Position numbers and translations under genes: made by a program. A DNA stretch of 64,000 nucleotides from an uncultured Clostridia bacterium (lineage in GTDB: Bacteria > Bacillota > Clostridia > Christensenellales > UBA1242), in the NCBI GenBank assembly GCA_947588355.1, contig CANPYI010000003.1, positions 52,116 to 116,115 on the forward strand, given 5' to 3'. How positions within the stretch are numbered: position 1 is the stretch's first letter; every line of letters starts with the position of its first letter. Positions 27,810-35,764 of the stretch are shown piece by piece. The notes beneath the pieces were generated by a model. It was not told the DNA's origin. It did not search any database and saw only the letters and a program-made list of their open reading frames with translations.

Positions 27810-28820
27810 TCAACTTTTTGATACAAGTTCTTTAATCTTCCTATTTATATACTCACTTCGGCGCCGCTGTTCCTCTTTTTCCAAAGAAAAACTTTCAAGT
27901 TCTTTCAAATTTGCACTGCAACCGTCCACAAAAAGTTTGTCAAATTGTTTTTCATCGGTTATTTTCAAAAAACCTAGTGCTTGTCCAAATTTTACTAGTG
28001 CCAATTTTTCAATCATTTCCTTTTCGCTTAAAAGATGGCAATTTTTCAAAATTCCAAATGCCCGAAAAACTTCGTCAACAACGCTGTCGTGTTGGCGTGC
28101 CAAAACATCTTCACGTGCCGAAAGTTCCATCTGACAAATTTGATACACATAGTCAGAAACTTTGTCCAAAATTTCCTGTTCCGAAAGCCCCAAAGAATTT
28201 TGATTTGAAATCTGATAAAAACTGCCATAGGTGTCCGTGCCTTCGCCATAAAGACCGCGCACAGTAAAGCCCAAACTTTTTGCCTCTTTGCGTATAAGGT
28301 CGATATCTGCCGAACGTTCCAGTGCCGGCAAAAACAACATCACACTTGCTCTCATTCCCGTGCCAAGATTTGCAGGACTTGAAGTGATAAAGCCGTAGTC
28401 CCCCGAGTACGCCACATCAACTTCTTGCAACAAGCCGTCATCAAGCACCTTAATTTCCCTATAAGCACGATAAAGATTGAAACCATTCACAATACATTGT
28501 TCCCGAATATGATCCTCCTCATTCATCATGACAATCAAATGTTCGTCATCAGAAAGTGCCACAGCGGAGATATCTTTGTTTTCAATAAGTTCTTTGCTTA
28601 TGATATGTCTTTCCAAAAGAGCGTTGCATTCGTTTAAAGAAAGGTTTTTAAGAGTTATGAGGTCAAAATCTGCAAACTTTGAAATTGCACTAAACACCGA
28701 GCCAACGATAAATTTTGCATCATCTTCACTTTTCAATTTCGTGAAAAAATTAAATCCCGACACATTTCGTGCCAACCTTATGCGCGATGAAATTGCAATA
28801 TTTTCAAATTCTTCGTTCAA
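27810..28820 (-). CDS. mcsB: Protein-arginine kinase McsB
   Basis: A phosphagen-kinase-fold enzyme that phosphorylates arginines on proteins, tagging them for ClpCP. It shows the SSRIRLARN nucleotide-site motif, NEEDHIREQ, the loop NLGTGMRAS, and the RGLYGEGT...QISNQ motif. The position of the usually conserved Cys in CPxNxGTG is Ser here (SSPANLGTG). Length is 336 residues from the TTG at 28820, which is 5 bases from AAAGGAG; a GTG two codons earlier overlaps that site. It lies between the P-loop kinase gene and clpC. No ctsR regulator gene is present. Confidence 0.92.
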   Translation of the reverse strand: MNEEFENIAISSRIRLARNVSGFNFFTKLKSEDDAKFIVGSVFSAISKFADFDLITLKNLSLNECNALLERHIISKELIENKDISAVALSDDEHLIVMMNEEDHIREQCIVNGFNLYRAYREIKVLDDGLLQEVDVAYSGDYGFITSSPANLGTGMRASVMLFLPALERSADIDLIRKEAKSLGFTVRGLYGEGTDTYGSFYQISNQNSLGLSEQEILDKVSDYVYQICQMELSAREDVLARQHDSVVDEVFRAFGILKNCHLLSEKEMIEKLALVKFGQALGFLKITDEKQFDKLFVDGCSANLKELESFSLEKEEQRRRSEYINRKIKELVSKS

Positions 28821-28835
28821 GAGCACTCCTTTTTC

Positions 28836-29336
28836 TTAAAGCAAAAATCTGTCGTTATGCAAAATTTCTTGCAAAGTTTGATGTTCATTCAAGTTGCTAG
28901 TGTCCAACATAAATTTTTCGTCAAATTTTTCGTCACGAATTTCTTTCAAAAGCACAAGACATCTTTCACGCATTTGACAATCTTTTGGACGAAGTTTGTC
29001 TCTTTTTAAAATTGTTTTTTCGTCCACAATCAAACAAACAAACTTGATGCCAAATTTTCCAAATTTGTTTTTCAGTTTTTCAACATCTTCCTGACCCAAT
29101 ACATAATTGAAAACAACATCATAACCGGCTTTCGCGCTGTTTTTAATTAAATCTTCACAATTTTTCCAAAAAAGAGAAAGATGATTGCCGTCTTTCCATG
29201 GACTGACATAGCCTCCGACAACAAAATGATATATATCATCGCCTTCAATAAGTACAGTTTTTGGCAAACTTTCTGCAATTTTGCGTGAAATTGTGCTTTT
29301 CCCAACCCCTGCAGGTCCGGTTATCAAATAAATCAT
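28836..29336 (-). CDS. P-loop NTPase, small-molecule kinase-like
   Basis: A 166-residue P-loop protein with Walker A GPAGVGKST (about 7-15), an EGDD motif after strand two (substrate-binding region) and a lid-like region with RDKLRPKD and QMRER. Overall it resembles AAA_33/shikimate-kinase-like proteins. Its substrate is unknown. It occupies the place between the McsA-like gene and mcsB in a translationally tight operon (its ribosome site AGGAGAAAG overlaps the McsA-like stop). Proximity suggests, but does not show, a link with protein quality control. Confidence 0.75.
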   Translation of the reverse strand: MIYLITGPAGVGKSTISRKIAESLPKTVLIEGDDIYHFVVGGYVSPWKDGNHLSLFWKNCEDLIKNSAKAGYDVVFNYVLGQEDVEKLKNKFGKFGIKFVCLIVDEKTILKRDKLRPKDCQMRERCLVLLKEIRDEKFDEKFMLDTSNLNEHQTLQEILHNDRFLL

Positions 29337-29344
29337 TCTTTCTC

Positions 29345-29500
29345 CTATTTTTCATTTTTTGGATGACGTTTTCCATCAAACATTTTGTCAACTGCGTTTT
29401 TTATCTCCGGCAAATCATAACACTTTTCACAGCCAACAAAGCCTGTTTCCAAAATTTCTTTCACACTTGTTCCACACTTAGAACAGCATTTTTCTTCCAT
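29345..29500 (-). CDS. Short McsA-like zinc-finger protein (51 residues)
   Basis: A 51-residue protein, Met-Glu-Glu-Lys-Cys start. It has CSKCG (6-10) and GCEKCY (23-28), separated by an ETGFVGC-like segment, and ends with a basic DGKRHP tail. This matches the second zinc-finger block of McsA (CxxCG...GxxGCxxCY...HxGxxxHxG) without the first zinc finger or the UVR domain. McsA normally activates McsB. Its start overlaps the tex stop in a TAATG arrangement, implying translational coupling. mcsB follows one gene later, which supports the assignment. The gene is easily missed because of its length. Confidence 0.8.
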   Translation of the reverse strand: MEEKCCSKCGTSVKEILETGFVGCEKCYDLPEIKNAVDKMFDGKRHPKNEK

Positions 29501-31647
29501 TATTTATCTATTCCTTTCATAGTGAGTGAAATTCGTTTTTTGGCAAGATCAACCCCCGTCACTTTAACGTCAACAACATCGCCAACTTTCACAACATCAC
29601 TTGGATGTTTGACAAAACTGTCTGAAAGTTGAGAAATATGCACAAGTCCGTCTTGGTGAACACCAATATCCACAAACGCACCAAAATCAACAACATTTCT
29701 CACAACTCCGGAAAAGACCATACCTTCTTTAAGGTCCTCCATATGAATAACATCACTACGAAGCACTGGCTTTGGCATACTTTCACGGATATCACGGCCA
29801 GGCTTTAAAAGTTCGTTTGTGATATCATTGAGTGTTGGCACGCCGATTCCGCATTCCTCTGCAACTTTTTCCTCACCTTTTTGCTCGACCATCTTGGGCA
29901 AAAGGATAAGATTGTTGTTTTTCACATCTTCTTCGCTCAAACTGAATATTCTCAAAAGTTTGCGTGCGGCATCATAACTTTCCGGATGCACAGCAGTGTT
30001 GTCAAGCACATTTTCTCCCCCAACGACCCGCAAAAAGCCTGCACACTGTTCGTATGCTTTTGGTCCAAGTTTTGGCACGGACAAAAGTTCTTCTCGCGAT
30101 TTAAATCCTTTCTTTTTGGTGCGAAAATCTACTATATTTTTTGCAATACTCATATTAAGACCAGACACATATGACAAAAGGCTTGGACTTGCGGTGTTAA
30201 GGTCAACTCCAACACTGTTGACGCAATCTTCAACAACGCCGGTCAGCACCTCTGTGAGTCTGTTTTGCGGCATGTCATGTTGATATTGTCCAACTCCGAT
30301 TGACTTGACATCAATCTTTATGAGTTCAGCCAACGGGTCTTGCAATCTTCGTGCGATAGAAACTGCACTACGCAAATTTACGTCGTAGTCCGGGAATTCT
30401 TCCGCCGCAAGTTTGGAAGCAGAATAAACCGATGCCCCCGCCTCGGAAACAACGGCATAACTCACTGGTCTGGAAACTTGTTTTATTAGTTCGGCAACAA
30501 AGATTTCACTTTCCTTGCTTGCTGTTCCATTTCCTATAGCAATGATATCCACCTTGTTTTTTTCAATCATGTTTTTAAGTTTTTCAAGTGCCTCTTCGGT
30601 TTTGTTGCGAGGTGGAGTTGGATAAACCACTGTTGTATCAAGCACTGCACCATGCTTGTCGATGACCGCAATCTTGCAGCCATTGTGATATCCCGGGTCA
30701 AAGCCCATGATAATGTTGTTTTTGAGTGGTGATTCCAAAAGCAGCGGTCTTAAATTAACTTCAAACATTTTTATTGCCTGCTCGTCAGCAACATCAGTAA
30801 GATTGTTGCGACATTCACGTTCAAGTGAAGGGAAAAGCAATCTTTCATAAGCATCGGCAATCACCTCGTCCATAAGAGCATTGGTGTTTTGGTTGTCCCT
30901 CTTGAAATATTTTTCAATAACAGGAATTGTCAATTTTTCGTCAATCAAAATTTCCACTTTAAGACATTTCTCGTTTTCGCCGCGATTTATTGCCAAAATT
31001 CTGTGACTTGGCAAAGTTTTTACTTCTTGTTTAAAGCCAGAATAAGTTTCGTATGTCAAATTTCCTTCATGTTCCAGCAATGTGCAAGAAATAAATCCTT
31101 TTGTTGCTAAAATTTCACGCAATTCTTTTCTCAGTTCTGCACTGTCAGAAATACGCTCTGCAACAATGTCTTTTGCTCCTGCAATAGCGTCAGAAACACT
31201 TGCAACTTCTTCCGTCAAAAACTTTTCTGCCTCAGCATAAATGTCCACATCTTTTCTTTGTGCTTGCAAAATGTCAGCAAGAGGCTCCAGCCCCTTTGCA
31301 ATAGCAACAGATGCTCTTGTTTTGCGCTTTGGCTTGTATGGACGATAAATATCCTCCACTTCAGTCAGTGTCATAGCGGCAGAAAGCGCCTTGGCAAGTT
31401 CGTCGGTCCATTTTCCTTGTTCTGTAATCACTTTTTGCACTTTTGCTTTTTCTTCGTCCAAATTTCTTAGATATTTCAATCTGTCGGCAAATTCGCGCAA
31501 CACTTGGTCGTCACAAGAGCCATGCATTTCTTTTCGGTATCTTGCAATAAATGGGATTGTGTTGCCCTCATCAATAAGCGTGATGATATTTTGTGTGTAA
31601 TCTGCCCTAAGTCCAAATTCACTTGAAAGTCTTTCCTCTAAAGTCAT
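29500..31647 (-). CDS. tex: Tex-family RNA-binding transcription accessory protein
   Basis: A 715-residue Tex (YqgF/HhH/S1) protein. It shows the N-terminal helical region, the central YqgF-like domain (MGFDPGYHNGCKIAVID), helix-hairpin-helix motifs (SVGVDLNTASPSLLSYVSGL and GFKSREELLSVPKLG) and the C-terminal S1 domain (EGMVFSGVVRNVVDFGAFVDIGVHQDGLVHISQLSD). Tex associates with RNA polymerase and RNA in other bacteria; its exact role is not settled. Start supported by AAAGGAG, which is also the tail of the upstream amidohydrolase gene. It is followed by the McsA-like gene with overlapping stop and start. Confidence 0.94.
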   Translation of the reverse strand: MTLEERLSSEFGLRADYTQNIITLIDEGNTIPFIARYRKEMHGSCDDQVLREFADRLKYLRNLDEEKAKVQKVITEQGKWTDELAKALSAAMTLTEVEDIYRPYKPKRKTRASVAIAKGLEPLADILQAQRKDVDIYAEAEKFLTEEVASVSDAIAGAKDIVAERISDSAELRKELREILATKGFISCTLLEHEGNLTYETYSGFKQEVKTLPSHRILAINRGENEKCLKVEILIDEKLTIPVIEKYFKRDNQNTNALMDEVIADAYERLLFPSLERECRNNLTDVADEQAIKMFEVNLRPLLLESPLKNNIIMGFDPGYHNGCKIAVIDKHGAVLDTTVVYPTPPRNKTEEALEKLKNMIEKNKVDIIAIGNGTASKESEIFVAELIKQVSRPVSYAVVSEAGASVYSASKLAAEEFPDYDVNLRSAVSIARRLQDPLAELIKIDVKSIGVGQYQHDMPQNRLTEVLTGVVEDCVNSVGVDLNTASPSLLSYVSGLNMSIAKNIVDFRTKKKGFKSREELLSVPKLGPKAYEQCAGFLRVVGGENVLDNTAVHPESYDAARKLLRIFSLSEEDVKNNNLILLPKMVEQKGEEKVAEECGIGVPTLNDITNELLKPGRDIRESMPKPVLRSDVIHMEDLKEGMVFSGVVRNVVDFGAFVDIGVHQDGLVHISQLSDSFVKHPSDVVKVGDVVDVKVTGVDLAKKRISLTMKGIDK

Positions 31648-31653
31648 AGTTTT

Positions 31654-32769
31654 TTACTCCTTTGTCTGTTTAATTTTTTTTATTAAGCGAAAATAATCAA
31701 GCCCTGTTTTGTCAAAAATCTCGCCAAATTGTTGAGCAGTATTTCCTTCTATAATTGTGAAAAGCACATCTTTTTTTGACTTGCCCCAAACTATGCATTT
31801 CAACAAATTGTCATAAAGAGAAGTTGTGTTTTCCATAACATAAAAGTTTGCTTTGTCACCAACATTAAGACTTTTTTTGTTGTTTGTTGCAAACAACAAA
31901 ACATCTTTTTCACTCAAACAAGTGTTGTCCTCAAAAATTGTCCATTGTGAAGACAAAATTTGACGCATGTAAGCAAAAAAGTCCACCTCAAATGCCTGCC
32001 CCGAACCAATTGTTAGGTCAAAGCCAAGATTTTTCAGCATGCAAAGATTGAGTGTACGTCTGCCCATTTGTGCATCTTCTGCTGGACAGACAACTATTTT
32101 GTTGCCATATTGACTGAAAATTTGAAAATCATCTTTTTCAAAATAATTTCCACCAACAAGCACGTACTTTCTGTCCAAAATGCCAAAATCTTCCAAAACA
32201 TTGACCAAAGGTTTGCCAAATTTTTTGTCAACAGTGCCAAGTTCTTCCAAACTTTGCCCGATTTTCAAAAAAAGTGTGACATCTTGGTTTTTTGCCAAAA
32301 AATCAGAAAGTTCACTTAAAGTTTTTTCTTCGTATTGCGTTATGTCGTCAACAAGAAGCATTTTTGCATCAATATTGTCACAAAAATATCCCACACCTGA
32401 CAGAATTTGTTTCATTGTCATCAAATTGTCAATTGATTTTTTTTGAATGTCACTTTCAAGCCACTTAAAGCCCAAAATTTTGTCGTGCATAAAAAAATTA
32501 TCACAAAATGCCGGCAAAACAAGACTGCCAAAAAGGTCAACAACTTCTGTTCTGTCATCAAACTTGCTGCCAGAACGCAAAACTTTTTGAATAATACCAT
32601 CTTTCACCAAAATGTCCACCAAATTGGCTTCTCCCGTCTCCAAATCAACTATGGTGGAATTTTTGAAAAGTTTTTTGTCAAACAAACTCAAAACCTTGCC
32701 AGAACTATTTTTTTGTTTCCAATTATTTTTGTTGGCAAACTGAATTATATTATCTTTTTTTTCTTGCAT
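31654..32769 (-). CDS. Degenerate amidohydrolase-like protein
   Basis: A 371-residue protein with the layout of metal-dependent amidohydrolases: a beta-sandwich start (VDLETGEANLVDILVKDGIIQKV), a barrel, and the C-terminal NVGDKANFYVM strand. The metal-binding motif normally found after strand one (PGxIDxHxH) is replaced by PAFCDNFFMHDK, and no clear second histidine pair was found. So it is probably inactive as a classical hydrolase or uses another mechanism. Start at the ATG at 32769 with GAGG upstream. It is the first gene of an operon running into tex and on to clpC; its stop lies in the tex ribosome site. Confidence 0.7.
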   Translation of the reverse strand: MQEKKDNIIQFANKNNWKQKNSSGKVLSLFDKKLFKNSTIVDLETGEANLVDILVKDGIIQKVLRSGSKFDDRTEVVDLFGSLVLPAFCDNFFMHDKILGFKWLESDIQKKSIDNLMTMKQILSGVGYFCDNIDAKMLLVDDITQYEEKTLSELSDFLAKNQDVTLFLKIGQSLEELGTVDKKFGKPLVNVLEDFGILDRKYVLVGGNYFEKDDFQIFSQYGNKIVVCPAEDAQMGRRTLNLCMLKNLGFDLTIGSGQAFEVDFFAYMRQILSSQWTIFEDNTCLSEKDVLLFATNNKKSLNVGDKANFYVMENTTSLYDNLLKCIVWGKSKKDVLFTIIEGNTAQQFGEIFDKTGLDYFRLIKKIKQTKE

Positions 32770-32791
32770 AAATCCTCGCACATGTTATAAT
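32764..32791 (+). promoter_or_regulatory. Promoter of dinB, probably leaderless
   Basis: -35 TTGCAT (32764-32769), 16-bp spacer, perfect -10 TATAAT (32786-32791). The dinB ATG is 10 bases after the -10 box and has no ribosome site. The sequence TTATAATTATAA is palindromic and gives a TATAAT on the minus strand too, so it may also drive the divergent operon. Confidence 0.6.
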
Positions 32792-32801
32792 TATAAAACA
32801 T

Positions 32802-34031
32802 ATGGCAGAAAAAAATCAAACGAAAGTACGCACTATTTTGCATGTGGATGTAAACAATTATTTTGCATCTGTGGAATGTTCCACGCGCCCAGAACTTAAA
32901 GAAAAGCCTGTTGCGGTGACCGGGAATCCGGAAAAAAGAACGGGAATAATCCTTGCAAAAAACGAAATTGCAAAATCTTTTGGCGTCAAAACTGGAGAAG
33001 CAATCTGGCAAGCAAAACAAAAATGTCCCGATCTTGTCACCCTTGCACCGCACTATGCTTTGTACGAAAAAATTTCCAAGCAACTACACAAATTGTACCT
33101 AACTTACACCGATTTGGTTGAGCCGCTGGGACTTGACGAATGTTGGCTAGACATCACGCCATCACTCAATTACTTAGGAAAAACCGGCAAAGAAGTTGCA
33201 GACGAAATACGTGCCAAAGTTCGCAAACAATTTGGTTTTACTGTTTCAGTCGGCGTTTCCTTTTCCAAAATTTTCGCAAAACTTGGCAGTGACATGAAAA
33301 AGCCAGACGCAACCACCGAAATTCCATATCAAAAATTCAAACAAAAAACGTACTCTTTGCCGCTAAACTGTATCATAGGCATTGGTGGAAGATTGGCAAA
33401 AAAGTTTGAAAAAATAAACATAAACACAATTGGAGATTTTGTGGATTTAGACGAAAAGTATATTTCACAAATGATTGGAAAAACAGGTACCGAATTACAT
33501 CAAAAACTTTCGGGCAATTTGATTGATCCTGTGAAATGTTATTTTGACATCACCCCTCCAAAAAGCGTTGGAAACGGAACTACAACAATAACCGACATAA
33601 AATCAAAAGAAGATGTTCATGCGGTCATAAGTTTTTTATCAGAAAAAATAGCCCTTCGCCTTTCAAATGGCAATTTTCAGGGCTGTTGTGTTTCTGTTTC
33701 GCTGAAAACGGCGGATTTTAAACGATTTCATCATTCACACACAACATTGCCGATACGCTCCAAAGAGGAAATAGAAAAAAGCGCCATGGCTTTGGTTGAC
33801 AGTTTCTGGAAATATGACCAAATGCTGCGCTCTATTCGTGTACAAGTTTCCTCTTTGCAAAAAACAGACCAATATGAGCAACTTTCATTTTTCAACACGC
33901 AGACCAACAACCTGACACAAAGTTTGAAAAAAATCAAAGATAAATATGGCAACAAAATCTATATTGCAAGCGATATGGCGTCTTTTATCAACAGAAAAAA
34001 TTCAGATGAAGCACCAAGCGGAGACAAATAA
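32802..34031 (+). CDS. dinB: DNA polymerase IV (Y family)
   Basis: A 409-residue translesion polymerase. Catalytic acidic residues are seen in LHVDVNNYFASVE and GLDECWLDIT (DEC in place of the commoner DEA). It has the TVSVGVSFSKIFAKLGSDMKKPD palm segment, a helix-hairpin-helix at IGIGGRLAKKFEK, the little-finger domain, and a beta-clamp binding motif near the end (EQLSFF). The C-terminus is a basic tail. No Shine-Dalgarno sequence precedes the ATG; a -10 box ends 10 bases upstream, so the message is probably leaderless. No LexA box was recognised. Confidence 0.95.
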   Translation: MAEKNQTKVRTILHVDVNNYFASVECSTRPELKEKPVAVTGNPEKRTGIILAKNEIAKSFGVKTGEAIWQAKQKCPDLVTLAPHYALYEKISKQLHKLYLTYTDLVEPLGLDECWLDITPSLNYLGKTGKEVADEIRAKVRKQFGFTVSVGVSFSKIFAKLGSDMKKPDATTEIPYQKFKQKTYSLPLNCIIGIGGRLAKKFEKININTIGDFVDLDEKYISQMIGKTGTELHQKLSGNLIDPVKCYFDITPPKSVGNGTTTITDIKSKEDVHAVISFLSEKIALRLSNGNFQGCCVSVSLKTADFKRFHHSHTTLPIRSKEEIEKSAMALVDSFWKYDQMLRSIRVQVSSLQKTDQYEQLSFFNTQTNNLTQSLKKIKDKYGNKIYIASDMASFINRKNSDEAPSGDK

Positions 34032-34055
34032 TTCGACAAATTTTAACATTTCCTA

Positions 34056-34084
34056 TTGACAACCACTCAACCTTGTTGTATAAT
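34056..34084 (+). promoter_or_regulatory. Consensus sigma-70-type promoter
   Basis: TTGACA (34056-34061), exactly 17 bp, TATAAT (34079-34084). Both hexamers match the consensus fully. The transcription start should be about 34091, giving a leader of about 17 bases with GGAGG. Confidence 0.9.
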
Positions 34085-34107
34085 GCGTTTAAACAACGGA
34101 GGAATTG

Positions 34108-34575
34108 ATGAAAAACTACAGCGATTACAAAAGAGTTGTTGCAAAAAACTATCCGCAACTTAAAGATTTCAAATTGACAAAAAGCAAATTCGAACAACTT
34201 GAAGAGGCTTGGGAATATGGAGCGCCTGAAGGATACGAGGGTTTGCTGTATGGAGCCTGCCATTTCGCGTTTGATTTTGTTTCCAGACTTTATGAAAACA
34301 GAGTATTGCGTGGCGACTTTGAGGATACATTGCAGGACACATTTATGATTCTCAAAACTGCCGGGCAGAACAAATTTGTTTCCGAAAATGTAAGACAGAA
34401 AGTGGCGGGCAAAATGCCAAGAGATTATGGTATGTTTTTGAAAATGGTCGCCGATTGCGTGGCATACTCATTGATCGAAACACGTGAAAAAGATAAAAAT
34501 GAAAAAATTGATATACAACCCGCACTTAACGATTCAAAATCTGCATCAATTATCCGTGCATATTCTTTAAAATAA
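34108..34575 (+). CDS. Hypothetical protein with sigma-region-2-like segment
   Basis: A 155-residue soluble protein, mostly helical. A part at about 60-80 (VLRGDFEDTLQDTFMILKTA) resembles sigma-factor region 2 (the DxEDLxQExF pattern), and a later part (MFLKMVADCVAYSLIETREKDKNE) resembles the following helix, but there is no region 4. So it may be a degenerate sigma-like or unrelated helical protein; family uncertain. The ATG at 34108 follows GGAGG; a TTG one codon earlier is also possible. It has a perfect consensus promoter and a strong terminator, so it is an isolated, probably highly expressed gene. Confidence 0.6.
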   Translation: MKNYSDYKRVVAKNYPQLKDFKLTKSKFEQLEEAWEYGAPEGYEGLLYGACHFAFDFVSRLYENRVLRGDFEDTLQDTFMILKTAGQNKFVSENVRQKVAGKMPRDYGMFLKMVADCVAYSLIETREKDKNEKIDIQPALNDSKSASIIRAYSLK

Positions 34576-34602
34576 AAAAACACCAAAATTGGTGTTTTTT
34601 TT
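34574..34602. terminator. Bidirectional terminator
   Basis: 13-bp perfect stem (34574-34586 with 34589-34601) with A and T runs on both sides, between the plus-strand orphan gene and the end of secF. Confidence 0.88.
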
Positions 34603-35764
34603 ATTTTTCTTCTGTTGCTACGTCTTCAATTTTTATATCTTCATCAACCTTTTTATCTTCAACATGCAAATTTTTCTTTTTCTTTCGTGGACGGTAAGCG
34701 ATCGCCCAAAGCCCTGGTGTGATAAAAACTGAGGAGTAAAAACCTGCCAAAATGCCAACCATGATAGGAAATGCGAATTCTCGTATATCCGGCACACCAA
34801 TCACCGTTATAAAGAAGATTGTCACAAAAGTGGTGACCATAGTCAAAACACTTCTCATCATAGTGTCACGGACAGACTTGTTTGCCAAGGCAGTGTTGTC
34901 AATCTTTGTATCCGAATTTTTCGCCAATTTAAGTTCATCGCGCATGCGGTCAAAAATGATAATTGTGTTGTTTATGGAATATCCCAAAATTGTTATAAGA
35001 GCCGCTATAAATGCCACATTTATCTGCACTCTGCAAATCAGCATAACCGAAGCAGTGACAAGCACATCATGGAAAAGTGCCAAAATTGCCGCAAGTCCGC
35101 TTGTAAGTTCAAAGCGGAAAGCGATGTAAATCAAAATAAGCACCATTGCCACCAACAAAGCAATGAAAGACTTCATCATAAGTTCGGCACTTGCGCTTGC
35201 AGTTGTGATGCCACCATCTTCAACAAATCCAGATGCATCAATATCTTCAAGTTGTTCAAGTGTGACAGTTTTTTCCACATATCCAAACGCTTTCAAAAGC
35301 GCCAACTTGATTTCTTTGTTTGTGCTTTCAATTTGTTCTGTGGTTTGAGTTTTGCTGTTTTGATATTTCACAATCACAGCATCTTTTCCAACAATGCCAA
35401 GTTCTTTTGCGTTGTTATTTTCGCCAATTTTGGTTTTTTGAATAGTGGACAAAGTCAGTCCATATTCCTTAAGCACTCCATTCACACGCTGTTCAACTTT
35501 GCCAAGGTCACTAGAGCCAAGCAACTCACTGTCAAAATTCTCAACAACATAGGCGCCCTCTTTGTCAAGCATGATTGTGACGTTGGAACCGCCAGTGAAA
35601 TCAATGCCCAAATTAAATCCCAAAGTAGAGACCAAAATCACACCAATCAAAACTATAAGTATTGGTACAATCAAAAACCACTTCAAATTGCCTGCAAAGT
35701 TGAATTTTGTGTTTTGTATAGCATCATCAAGGGAGAACTTTTTGTTTTTCTTAAACTTAGCCAT
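34601..35764 (-). CDS. secF: Protein translocase subunit SecF
   Basis: A 387-residue RND-type protein with six membrane segments. The SecF signature GIDFTGGSNVTI follows the first segment; the second part has YIAFRFELTSGLAAILALFHDV, and GYSINNTIIIFDRMRDEL. With SecD it uses the proton gradient to support protein translocation after SecA. The start at 35764 overlaps the end of secD by eight bases. The C-terminus is a Lys/Glu-rich tail with no obvious role. Confidence 0.95.
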   Translation of the reverse strand: MAKFKKNKKFSLDDAIQNTKFNFAGNLKWFLIVPILIVLIGVILVSTLGFNLGIDFTGGSNVTIMLDKEGAYVVENFDSELLGSSDLGKVEQRVNGVLKEYGLTLSTIQKTKIGENNNAKELGIVGKDAVIVKYQNSKTQTTEQIESTNKEIKLALLKAFGYVEKTVTLEQLEDIDASGFVEDGGITTASASAELMMKSFIALLVAMVLILIYIAFRFELTSGLAAILALFHDVLVTASVMLICRVQINVAFIAALITILGYSINNTIIIFDRMRDELKLAKNSDTKIDNTALANKSVRDTMMRSVLTMVTTFVTIFFITVIGVPDIREFAFPIMVGILAGFYSSVFITPGLWAIAYRPRKKKKNLHVEDKKVDEDIKIEDVATEEK

